This document shows positions 1 through 10,690 of a stretch of 64,000 nucleotides of DNA, one piece after another (position 1 is the first letter of the stretch; each line of letters opens with the position of its first letter). The DNA is from Otis tarda (Eukaryota > Chordata > Aves > Otidiformes > Otididae). The notes beneath the pieces are model-generated. The model was not told where the DNA came from and made no database searches. It saw nothing but the letters and a program-made list of their open reading frames with translations. The position numbers and the translations under genes are program-made. Location: positions 124,001 through 188,000 of the forward strand of contig JAPMTP010000082.1 of the NCBI GenBank assembly GCA_026413225.1, read 5' to 3'.

Positions 1-580
1 TGCCAATGGCCGCTGAGGAGCAGCAAGAGCTTGAGTGGCTGGTACTTTTGGTGTGGGAGCAATGGTCTGACGTTCGTGATTTTTCAGGGGTTTTTTTTCA
101 GGTGGCGCCCACGTGCAGCTGGTGGTAAACTTTGAAGCCCTGTTCGTCAGGGAAAGCCCGGAGCCCCAGTGTTTGCGCTGCTGTAGATGCGCTAACAATG
201 GCCGCTGGGGAGCAGCAAGAGCTTGAGTGTCTGGCACTTTTGGTGTGGGAGCAATGGTCCGACGATTGTGATTTTTCGGGGTTTTTTTTCAGGTGGCGCC
301 CAGGCGCAGGTGGTGGTAAACGTCGAAGCCCTGTTCGTCAGGGAAAGCCCGGAGCCCCAACGTCTGTGCTCCGGTAGTTTGACTGCCAATGGCCGCTGAG
401 GAGCAGCAAGAGCTTGAGTGGCTGGCACTTTTGATGTGGGAGCAATGGTCCGACGTTCGTGATTTTTCGGTGTTTTTTTTCAGTGGGCGCCCAGATGCAG
501 CTGGTGGTAAACGTCGAAGCCCTGTTCGTCAGGGAAAGCCCGGAGCCCCAATGTCTGTGCTGCTGTAGGTGCGATGACAA

Positions 581-780
581 GCGGCCGCTGAGGAGCAGCA
601 AGAGCTTGAGTGGCTGGCACTTTTGGTGTGGGAGCAATGGTCCGACGTTCGTGATTTTTTGGGTATTTTTTTCAGTTGGCGCCCAGATGCAACTGGTGGT
701 AAACGTCGAAGCCCTGTTCGTCAGGGAAAGCCCGGAGCCCCAATGTCTGTGCTGCTGTAGGTGCGATGACAAGCGGCCGC
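581..780 (+). repeat. NotI-type monomer subtype, first pair
   Basis: GATGACAAGCGGCCGCTGAG replaces GCTGCCAATGGCCGCTGAG in this subtype and creates an 8-bp GCGGCCGC site (581-588 and 773-780). Other perfect sites in the + array start at 2,492, 2,684, 3,829, 6,689, 6,881, 7,264, 10,314, 13,373, 13,565, 23,675, 23,866, 27,493 and 27,685. One member near 2,874 has lost the site (GCGGTCGC). The subtype usually comes as neighbours about 191 bp apart and sits late in most HOR units. Confidence 0.92.
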
Positions 781-949
781 TGAGGAGCAGCAAGAGCTTG
801 AGTGGCTGGCAGTTTTGGTGTGGGAGCAATGGTCTGACGTTCGTGATTTTTTGGGTATTTTTTTCAGTTGGGGCCCAGATGCAACTGGTGGTAAACGTCG
901 AAGCCCTGTTCGTCAGGGAAAGCCCGGAGCCACAATGTCTGTGCTGCTG

Positions 950-2160
950 TAGGTGCGCTACCAATGGCCGCTGAGGAGCAGCAAGAGCTTGAGTGGCTGG
1001 CACTTTTGGTGTGGGAGCAATCGTCCGACGTTCGTGATTTTTCGGTTTTTTTTTTCAGGGGGAACCCACGTGCAGCTGGTGGTAAACATCGAAGCCCTGT
1101 TCGTCAGGGAAGGCCCGGAGCCACAATGTCTGTGCTGCTGCAGGTGCGCTTACAATGGCCGCTGAGGAGCAGCAAGAGCTTCAATGGCTGGCACTTTTGG
1201 TGTGGGAGCAATGGTCCGACGTTAGTGATTTTTCGGGGTTTTTTTTCAGGGGGCGTCCACTTGCAGCTGATAGTAACTTTCGAAGTCCTGTTCGTCAGAG
1301 AAAGACCATAGCCCCAATGTCTGTGCTGCTCTAGGTGCGCTGCCAATGGCCGCTGAGGAGCAGCAAGAGCTTGAGTGGCTGGCACTAATGGTGTGGGAGC
1401 AATCGTCCGACTTTCGTGATTTTTCAGGGTTTTTTTTTCAGTTGGCCGTCCACCTGCATCTGGTGGTAAACGTCGAAGCCCTGTTTGACAGGGAAAGCCC
1501 GGAGCCCCAGTGTCTGTGCTGCGGTAGGTGCGCTGTGAATGGCCGCTGAGGAGCAGCAAGAGCTTGAGTGGCTGGCAGTTTAGGTGTGGGAGCTATTGTC
1601 CGACGTTCGTGATTTTTAGGTGTTTTTTTCAGTTGCCGCCCAGGTGCAGCTGGTGGTCAACGTCGAAGCCCTGTTCGTCAGGGAAAGCCCGGAGCCCCAA
1701 TGTCTGTGCTGCTGTAGATGCTTTACAAATGGCCGCTGAGGAGCAGCAAGAGCTTGAGTGGCTGGCACTTTTGGTGTGGGAGCAATGGTCTGACGTTCGT
1801 GATTTTTCGGGGTTGTTTCAGTTGCCGCCCAGGTGCAGCTGGTGGTAAGCGTCGAAGCCCTGTTCGTCAGGGAAAGCCCGGAGCCCCAATGTCTGTGCTG
1901 CTGTAGATTCGCTACCAACGGCCTCTGAGGAGCAGCAAGAGCTTGAGCGGCTGGCACTTTTGGTGTGGGACCAATAATCTGACGTTCGTGATTTTTCGCG
2001 GTTTTTTTCAGTTGCCGCCCAGGTGCAGCTGGTGGTAAAAGTCGAAGCCCTGTTCGTCAGGTAAAGCCCGGAGCCCCAGTGTTTGCACTGCTGTAGATGC
2101 GCTGCCAATGGCCGCTGAGGAGCAGCAATAGCTTGAGTGGCTGGCACTTTTGGTGTGGGA
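950..2160 (+). repeat. Duplicated block, copy 1 (step ~3,052 bp)
   Basis: About six monomers here match 4,005-5,213 in order, including unusual markers: GGGGGAACCCACGTG near 1,058, CTTACAATGG near 1,149 with AGAGCTTCAATGG, the GACAGGGAAAG variant near 1,488, and TTTAGGTGTGGGAGCTATTG near 1,579. The offset drifts only between 3,051 and 3,055 bp, through T-run length changes. This is a 16-monomer step; the wider 6,108-bp match of the window start equals two such steps. Confidence 0.9.
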
Positions 2161-3250
2161 GCAATGGTCCGACGTTCGTGATTTTTCGGGGTTTTTTTTC
2201 AGGGGGCGCCCAGGCGCAGCTGGTGGTAAACGTCGAAGCCCTGTTCGTCAGGGAAAGCCCGGAGCCCCAACGTCTGTGCTCCGGTAGTTTGACTGCCAAT
2301 GGCCGCTGAGGAGCAGCAAGAGCTTGAGTGGCTGGCACTTTTGATGTGGGAGCAATGGTCTGACGTTCGTGATTTTTCGGTGTTTTTTTTTCAGTGGGCG
2401 CCAAGGTGCAGCTGGTGGTAAACATCGAAGCCCTGTTCGTCAGGGAAAGCCCGGAGCCCCAATGTCTGTGCTGCTGTAGGTGCGATGACAAGCGGCCGCT
2501 GAGGAGCAGCAAGAGCTTGAGTGGCTGGCACTTTTGGTGTGGGAGCAATGGTCCGACGTTCGTGATTTTTTGGGCTTTTTTTTCAGTGGGCGCCCAGATG
2601 CAACTGGTGGTAAACGTCGAAGCCCTGTTCGTCAGGGAAAGCCCGGAGCCCCAATGTCTGTGCTGCTGTAGGTGCGATGACAAGCGGCCGCTGAGGAGCA
2701 GCAAGAGCTTGAGTGGCTGGCACTTTTGGTGTGGGAGCAATGGTCTGACGTTCGTGATTTTTTGGATATTTTTTTCAGTTGGCGCCCAGATGCAACTGGT
2801 GGTAAACGTCGAAGCCCTGTTCGTCAGGGAAAGCCCGGAGCCCCAATGTCTGTGCTGCTGTAGGTGCGATGACAAGCGGTCGCTGAGGAGCAGCAAGAGC
2901 TTGAGTGTCTGGCAGTTTTGGTGTGGGAGCAATGGTCTGACGTTCGTGATTTTTTGGGTATTTTTCAGTTGGCGCCCAGATGCAACTGGTGGTAAACGTC
3001 GAAGCCCTGTTCGTCAGGGAAAGCCCGGAGCCCCAATGTCTGTGCTGCTGTAGTTGGACTGCCAGTGGCCGCTGAGGAGCAGCAAGAGCTTGAGTGGCTG
3101 GCACTTTTGGTGTGGGATCAATGGTCCGACGTTCGTGATATTTTGGGTATTTTTTTCCGTTGGCGCCCTGGTGCAGCTGGTGGTAAACGTCGAAGCCCTG
3201 TTCGTCAGGGAAAGCCCGGAGCCCCAATGTCTGTGCTGCTGTAGATTCGC

Positions 3251-6200
3251 TACCAATGGCCGCTGAGGAGCAGCAAGAGCTTGAGTGGCTGGCACTTTTG
3301 GTGTGGGAGCAATAATCCAACGTCCGTGATTTTTCGCGGTTTTTTTCAGGGGGCGCCCAGGTGCAGCTGGTGGTAAACGTCGAAGCCCTGTTCGTCAGGG
3401 AAAGCCCGGAGCCCCAATGTCTGTGCTGCTGTAGGTGTGTTACCAATGGCCGCTGAGGAGCAGCAAGAGCTTGAGTGGCTGGTACTTTCGGTGTGGGAGC
3501 AATGGTCTGACGTTCGTGATTTTTCGGGGTTTTTTTTCAGGTGGCGCCCAGGTGCAGCTGGTGGTAAACGTCAAAGCCCTGTTCGTCATGGAAAGCCCGG
3601 AGCCCCAGTGTTTGCGCTGCTGTAGGTGCGCTTCCAATAGCCGCTGAGGAGCAGCAAGAGCTTGAGTGGCTGGCAGTTTAGGTGTGGGAGCAATGGTCTG
3701 ACGTTCGTGATTTTTTGGGTATTTTTTTCAGTTGGCGCCCAGATGCAACTGGTGGTAAACGTCGAAGCCCTGTTCGTCAGGGAAAGCCCGGAGCCCCAAT
3801 GTCTGTGCTGCTGTAGGTGCGATGACAAGCGGCCGCTGAGGAGCAGCAAGAGCTTGAGTGTCTGGCAGTTTTGGTGTGGGAGCAATGGTCTGACGTTCGT
3901 GATTTTTTGGGTATTTTTTTCAGTTGGGGCCCAGATGCAACTGGTGGTAAACGTCGAAGCCCTGTTCGTCAGGGAAAGCCCGGAGCCACAATGTCTGTGC
4001 TGCTGTAGGTGCACTACCAATGGCCGCTGATGAGCAGCAAGAGCTTGAGTGGCTGGCACTTTTGGTGTGGGAGCAATCGTCCGACGTTCGTGATTTTTCG
4101 GTTTTTTTTTCAGGGGGAACCCACGTGAAGCTGGTGGTAAACATCGAAGCCCTGTTCGTCAGGGAAGGCCCGGAGCCACAATGTCTGTGCTGCTGCAGGT
4201 GCGCTTACAATGGCCGCTGAGGAGCAGCAAGAGCTTCAATGGCTGGCACTTTTGGTGTGGGAGCAATGGTCCGACGTTAGTGATTTTTCGGGGTTTTTTT
4301 CAGGGGGCGTCCACTTGCAGCTGATAGTAACTTTCGAAGTCCTGTTCGTCAGAGAAAGACCATAGCCCCAATGTCTGTGCTGCTCTAGGTGCGCTGCCAA
4401 TGGCCGCTGAGGAGCAGCAAGAGCTTGAGTGGCTGGCACTAATGGTGTGGGAGCAATCGTCCGACTTTCGTGATTTTTCAGGGTTTTTTCAGTTGGCCGT
4501 CCACCTGCATCTGGTGGTAAACGTCGAAGCCCTGTTTGACAGGGAAAGCCCGGAGCCCCAGTGTCTGTGCTGCGGTAGGTGCGCTGTGAATGGCCGCTGA
4601 GGAGCAGCAAGAGCTTGAGTGGCTGGCAGTTTAGGTGTGGGAGCTATTGTCCGACGTTCGTGATTTTTAGGTGTTTTTTTTCAGTTGCCGCCCAGGTGCA
4701 GCTGGTGGTCAACGTCGAAGCCCTGTTCGTCAGGGAAAGCCCGGAGACCCAATGTCTGTGCTGCTGTAGATTCGCTACCAATGGCCGCTGAGGAGCAGCA
4801 AGAGCTTGAGTGGCTGGCACTTTTGGTGTGGGAGCAATGGTCTGACGTTCGTGATTTTTCGGGGTTTTTTCAGTTGCCGCCCAGGTGCAGCTGGTGGTAA
4901 ACGTCGAAGCCCTGTTCGTCAGGGAAAGCCCGGAGCCCCAATGTCTGTGCTGCTGTAGATTCGCTACCAACGGCCTCTGAGGAGCAGCAAGAGCTTGAGT
5001 GGCTGGCACTTTTGGTGTGGGACCAATAATCTGACGTTCGTGATTTTTCGCGTTTTTTTTCAGTTGCCGCCCAGGTGCAGCTGGTGGTAAAAGTCGAAGC
5101 CCTGTTCGTCAGGTAAAGCCCGGAGCCCCAGTGTTTGCACTGCTGTAGATGCGCTGCCAATGGCCGCTGAGGAGCAGCAATAGCTTGAGTGGCTGGCACT
5201 TTTGGTGTGGGAGCAATGGTCCGACGTTCGTGATTTTTCGGGGTTTTTTTTCAGGGGGCGCCCAGGTGCAGCTGGTGGTAAACGTCAAAGCCCTGTTCGT
5301 CAGGGAAAGCCCGGAGCCCCAATGTCTGTGCTGCTGTAGGTGCACTACCAACGGCCGCTGAGGTGTAGCAAGAGCTTGAGTGGCTGGCACTTTTGTTGTG
5401 GGAGCAATGGTCCAACATTCGTGATTTCTCGAATTTTTTTTTTGGTGGGCGCCGAGGTGCAGCTGGTGGTAAACGTCGAAGCCCTGTTCGTCAGGGAAAG
5501 CACGGAGCCCCACTGTTTGCGTTGCTGTAGGTGCGCTGCCAATGGCTGCTGAGGAGCAGCAAGAGCTTGAGTGGCTGGCACTTTTGGTGTGGGAGCAATG
5601 GTCCGACGTTCGTGATTTTTTGGTGTTTTTTTTCAGTGGGCGCCCAGGTGCAGCTGGTGATAAACGTCGAAGCCCTGTTCGTCAGGGAAAGCCCGGAGCC
5701 CCAATGTCTGTGCTGCTGTAGTTGGACTGCCAATGGCCGCTGAGGAGCAGCAAGAGCTTGAGTGGCTGGCACTTTTGGTGTGGGAGCAATAGTCCGACGT
5801 TCGTGATTTTTTGGGTATTTTTTTCAGTTGGCGCCCAGGTGCAGCTGGTGGTAAACGTCGAAGCCCTGTTCGTCAGGGAAAGCCCGGAGCCCCAATGTCT
5901 GTGCTGCTGTAGATGCGTTACCAATGGCCGCTGAGGAGCAGCAAGAGCTTGAGTGGCTGGCACTTTTGGTGTGGGAGCAATGGTCTGACGTTCGTGATTT
6001 TTCGGGGTTTTTTTCAGTTGCCGCCCAGGTGCAGCTGGTGGTAAACGTCGAAGCCCTGTTCGTCAGGGAAAGCCCGGAGCCCCAATGTCTGTGGTGCTGT
6101 AGGTGCGCTGCCAATGGCCGCTGAGGAGCAGCAAGAGCTTGAGTGGCTGGTACTTTTGGTGTGGGAGCAATGGTCTGACGTTCGTGATTTTTCAGGGGTT

Positions 6201-7449
6201 TTTTTTCAGGTGGCGCCCACGTGCAGCTGGTGGTAAACTTTGAAGCCCTGTTCGTCAGGGAAAGCCCGGAGCCCCAGTGTTTGCGCTGCTGTAGATGCGC
6301 TAACAATGGCCGCTGAGGAGCAGCAAGAGCTTGAGTGTCTGGCACTTTTGGTGTGGGAGCAATGGTCCGACGATTGTGATTTTTCGGGGTTTTTTTTCAG
6401 GTGGCGCCCAGGCGCAGGTGGTGGTAAACGTCGAAGCCCTGTTCGTCAGGGAAAGCCCGGAGCCCCAACGTCTGTGCTCCGGTAGTTTGACTGCCAATGG
6501 CCGCTGAGGAGCAGCAAGAGCTTGAGTGGCTGGCACTTTTGATGTGGGAGCAATGGTATGACGTTCGTGATTTTTCGGTGTTTTTTTTTAGTGGGCGCCA
6601 ACGTGCAGCTGGTGGTAAACATCGAAGCCCTGTTCGTCAGGGAAAGCCCGGAGCCCCAATGTCTGTGCTGCTGTAGGTGCGATGACAAGCGGCCGCTGAG
6701 GAGCAGCAAGAGCTTGAGTGTCTGGCACTTTTGGTGTGGCAGCAATGGTCCGACGTTCGTGATTTTTTGGGCTTTTTTTTCAGTGGGCGCCCAGGTGCAA
6801 CTGGTGGTAAACGTCGAAGCCCTGTTCGTCAGGGAAAGCCCGGAGCCCCAATGTCTGTGCTGCTGTAGGTGCGATGACAAGCGGCCGCTGAGGAGCAGCA
6901 AGAGCTTGAGTGGCTGGCACTTTTGGTGTGGGAGCAATGGTCTGACGTTCGTGATTTTTCGGGGTTTTTTTTCAGGTGGCGCCCAGGTGCAGCTGGTGGT
7001 AAACGTCGAAGCCCTGTTCGTCAGGGAAAGCCCGGAGCCCCAATGTCTGTGCTGCTGTAGGTGCGCTGACAATGGCCGCTGAGGAGCAGCAAGAGCTTGA
7101 GTGGCTGGCAGTTTTGGTGTGGGAGCAATGGTCTGACGTTCGTGATTTTTTGGGTATTTTTTTCAGTTGGCGCCCAGATGCAACTGGTGGTAAACGTCGA
7201 AGCCCTGTTCGTCAGGGAAAGCCCGGAGCCCCAATGTCTGTGCTGCTGTAGGTGCGATGACAAGCGGCCGCTGAGGAGCAGCAAGAGCTTGAGTGGCTGG
7301 CAGTTTTGGTGTGGGAGCAATGGTCTGACGTTCGTGATATTTTGGGTATTTTTTTCAGTTGGCGCCCAGGTGCAGCTGGTGGTAAACGTCGAAGCCCTGT
7401 TCGTCAGGGAAAGCCCGGAGCCCCAATGTCTGTGCTGCTGTAGATTCGC
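3251..7449 (+). repeat. HOR interval of ~22 monomers (4,199 bp), divergent member
   Basis: The interval runs between two occurrences of the phase-marker monomer, which starts TACCAATGG and carries CAATAATCCAACGTCCGTG (near 3,311 and 7,510). After the marker it jumps to monomers that resemble 11,259 and 25,002 (GTGTGTTACCAATGG, then TGGTACTTT), and it ends in NotI-type monomers. It also contains the 4,005-5,213 duplicated block and the 6,109-6,490 copy of the window start. Its monomer order differs more from the canonical 27-mer than that of later intervals. Confidence 0.7.
4005..5213 (+). repeat. Duplicated block, copy 2 (step ~3,052 bp)
   Basis: This is the second copy of the block at 950-2,160. 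It carries the same ordered rare variants, with small differences such as GTGAAGCTGG in place of GTGCAGCTGG near 4,126. The two copies are far closer to each other than to neighbouring monomers, which indicates block-wise (HOR) duplication and not monomer-by-monomer amplification. Confidence 0.9.
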
Positions 7450-10400
7450 TACCAATGGCCGCTGAGGAGCAGCAAGAGCTTGAGTGGCTGGCACTTTTGG
7501 TGTGGGAGCAATAATCCAACGTCCGTGATTTTTCGCGGTTTTTTTCAGGGGGCGCCCAGGTGCAGCTGGTGGTAAACGTCGAAGCCCTGTTCGTCAGGGA
7601 AAGCCCGGAGCCCCAGTGTCTGTGCTGCTGTAGGTGCGCTGCCAATAGACACTGAGGAGCAGCAAGAGCTTGAGTGGCTGACACTTTCGGTGTGGGAGCA
7701 ATGGTCCGACGTTCGTGATTTTTCGTGGTTTTTTTTCAGTGGGCGCCCAGGTGCAGCTGGTGGTAAACGTCGAAGCCCTGTTCGTCAGGGAAAGCCCGGA
7801 GCCCCAATGTCTGTGCTGCTGTAGGTGCGATGACAATGGCCGCTGAGGAGCAGCAAGAGCTTGAGTGGCTGGCACTTTTGGTGTGGGAGCAATGGTCTGA
7901 CGTTCGTGATTTTTTGGGTACTTTTTTCAGTTGGCGCCCAGGTGCAGCTGGTGGTAAACGTCGAAGCCCTGTTCGTCAGGGAAAGCCCGGAGCCCCAATG
8001 TCTGTGCTGCTGTAGGTGCGCTGCCAATGGCCGCTGAGGAGCAGCAAGAGCTTGAGTGGCTGGCAGTTTTGGTGTGGGAGCAATGGTCCGACGTTCGTGA
8101 TTTTTCGGGGTTTTTTTCAGTTGGCGCCCAGGTGCAGCTGGTGGTAAACGTCTAAGCCCTGTTCGTCAGGGAAAGCCTGGAGCCCCAATGTCTGTGCTGC
8201 TGTAGTTGCGCTGCCAATGGCCGCTGAGGAGCAGCAAGAGCTTGAGTGGCTGGCACTTTTGGTGTGGGAGCAATGGTCCAACGTTCGTGATTTTTCGGGG
8301 TTTTTTCAGGGGGCGCCCAGGTGCAGCTGGTGGTAAACGTCGAAGCCCTGTTCGTCAGGGAAAGCCCGGAGCCCCAATGTCTGTGCTGCTGTAGGTGCGT
8401 TACCAATGGCCGCTGAGGAGCAGCAAGAGCTTGAGTGGCTGGCACTTTTGGTGTGGGAGCAATGGTCTGACGTTCGTGATTTTTCGGGGTTTTTTTCAGG
8501 TGGCGCCCAGGTGCAGCTGGTGGTAAACGTCAAAGCCCTGTTCGTCAGGGAAAGCCCGGAGCCCCAGTGTCTGTGCTGCTGTAGGTGCGCTGCCAATGGC
8601 CGCTGAGGAGCAGCAAGAGCTTGAGTGGCTGGCACTTTAGGTGTGGGAGCAATGGTCTGACGTTCGTGATTTTTTGGGTATGTTTTTCAGTTGGCGCCCA
8701 GGTGCAGCTGGTGGTAAACGTCGAAGCCCTGTTCGTCAGGGAAAGCCCGGAGCCCCAATGTCTGTGCTGCTGTAGGTGCGCTGACAATGGCCGCTGAGGA
8801 GCAGCAAGAGCTTGAGTGGCTGGCAGTTTTGGTGTGGGAGCAATGGTCTGACGTTCGTGATTTTTTGGGTATTTTTTTCAGTTGGCGCCCAGGTGCAGCT
8901 GGTGGTAAACGTCGAAGCCCTGTTCGTCAGGGAAAGCCCGGAGCCCCAATGTCTGTGCTGCTGTAGGTTCGCTACCAATGGCCGCTGAGGAGCAGCAAGA
9001 GCTTGAGTGGCTGGCACTTTTGGTGTGGGAGCAATAATCCGACGTTCGTGATTTTTCGGGGTTTTTTTCAGGGGGCGCCCAGGTGCAGCTGGTGGTAAAC
9101 GTCGAAGCCCTGTTCGTCAGGGAAAGCCCGGAGCCCCAATGTCTGTGCTGCTGTAGGTGCGCTGCCAATAGCCGCTGAGGAGCAGCAAGAGCTTGAGTGG
9201 CTGGCACTTTTGGTGTGGGAGCAATGGTCCGACGTTCGTGATTTTTCGGGGTATTTTTTCAGGGGGCGCCCAGGTGCAGCTGGTGGTAAACGTCGAAGCC
9301 CTGTTCGTCAGGGAAAGCCCGGAGCCCCAATGTCTGTGCTGCTGTAGGTGCGCTACCAATGGCCGCTGAGGAGCAGCAAGAGCTTGAGTGGCTGGCACTT
9401 TTGGTGTGGGAGCAATGGTCTGACGTTCGTGATTTTTTGGGTACTTTTTTCAGTTGGCGCCCAGGTGCAGCTGGTGGTAAACGTCGAAGCCCTGTTCGTC
9501 AGGGAAAGCCCGGAGCCCCAATGTCTGTGCTGCTGTAGGTGCGCTGCCAATGGCCGCTGAGGAGCAGCAAGAGCTTGAGTGGCTGGCACTTTTGGTGTGG
9601 GAGCAATGGTCCGACGTTCGTGATTTTTCGGGGTTTTTTTTTCACGGGGCGCCCAGGTGCAGCTGGTGGTAAACGTCGAAGCCCTGTTCGTCAGGGAAAG
9701 CCCGGAGCCCCAATGTCTGTGCTGCTGTAGGTGCGCTGCCAATGGCCGCTGAGGAGCAGCAAGAGCTTGAGTGGCTGGCACTTTTGGTGTGGGAGCAATG
9801 GTCCAACGTTCGTGATTTTTCGGGGTTTTTTTCAGGGGGCGCCCAGGTGCAGCTGGTGGTAAACGTCGAAGCCCTGTTCGTCAGGGAAAGCCCGGAGCCC
9901 CAATGTCTGTGCTGCTGTAGGTGCGCTGCCAATGGCCGCTGAGGAGCAGCAAGAGCTTGAGTGGCTGGCACTTTTGGTGTGGGAGCAATGGTCTGACGTT
10001 CGTGATTTTTCGGGGTTTTTTTCAGGTGGCGCCCAGGTGCAGCTGGTGGTAAACGTCAAAGCCCTGTTCGTCAGGGAAAGCCCGGAGCCCCAATGTCTGT
10101 GCTGCTGTAGGTGCGCTGCCAATAGCCGCTGAGGAGCAGCAAGAGCTTGAGTGGCTGGCACTTTTGGTGTGGGAGCAATGGTCTGACGTTCGTGATTTTT
10201 TGGGTATTTTTTTCAGTTGGCGCCCAGATGCAACTGGTGGTAAACGTCGAAGCCCTGTTCGTCAGGGAAAGCCCGGAGCCCCAATGTCTGTGCTGCTGTA
10301 GGTGCGATGACAAGCGGCCGCTGAGGAGCAGCAAGAGCTTGAGTGTCTGGCACTTTTGGTGTGGGAGCAATGGTCTGACGTTCGTGATTTTTTGGGTATT

Positions 10401-10690
10401 TTTTTCAGTTGGCGCCCAGATGCAACTGGTGGTAAACGTCGAAGCCCTGTTCGTCAGGGAAAGCCCGGAGCCCCAATGTCTGTGCTGCTGTAGGTGCGCT
10501 GCCAGTGGCCGCTGAGGAGCAGCAAGAGCTTGAGTGGCTGGCACTTTTGGTGTGGGAGCAATGGTCCGACGTTCGTGATATTTTGGGTATTTTTTTCAGT
10601 TGGCGCCCAGGTGCAGCTGGTGGTAAACGTCGAAGCCCTGTTCGTCAGGGAAAGCCCGGAGCCCCAATGTCTGTGCTGCTGTAGATTCGC
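7450..10690 (+). repeat. HOR interval of 17 monomers (3,241 bp)
   Basis: It is bounded by the same phase-marker monomer at 7,450 and 10,691. The following monomer carries the diagnostic CCAATAGACACTGAGG (near 7,642), also present at 10,883, 13,943 and 28,063. Near 8,148 it has the CGTCTAAGCCC variant that also appears in the 27-mer copies at about 14,261 and 19,411. It ends with a NotI-type monomer near 10,314. Confidence 0.78.

Larger units (their letters stand above)
1..3250 (+). repeat. Leading array segment with NotI-type and CGTCTGTGCTCCGG monomers
   Basis: About 17 monomers precede the first HOR phase marker. The segment includes a rare monomer marked CGTCTGTGCTCCGGTAGTTT at about 359 and again at about 2,269 (1,910 bp, ten monomers, apart), each followed by a run of GATGACAAGCGG-type monomers. 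A third copy of the rare monomer is at about 6,467. The segment start (1-380) matches 6,109-6,490 almost base for base, an offset of 6,108 bp or 32 monomers. Confidence 0.85.
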
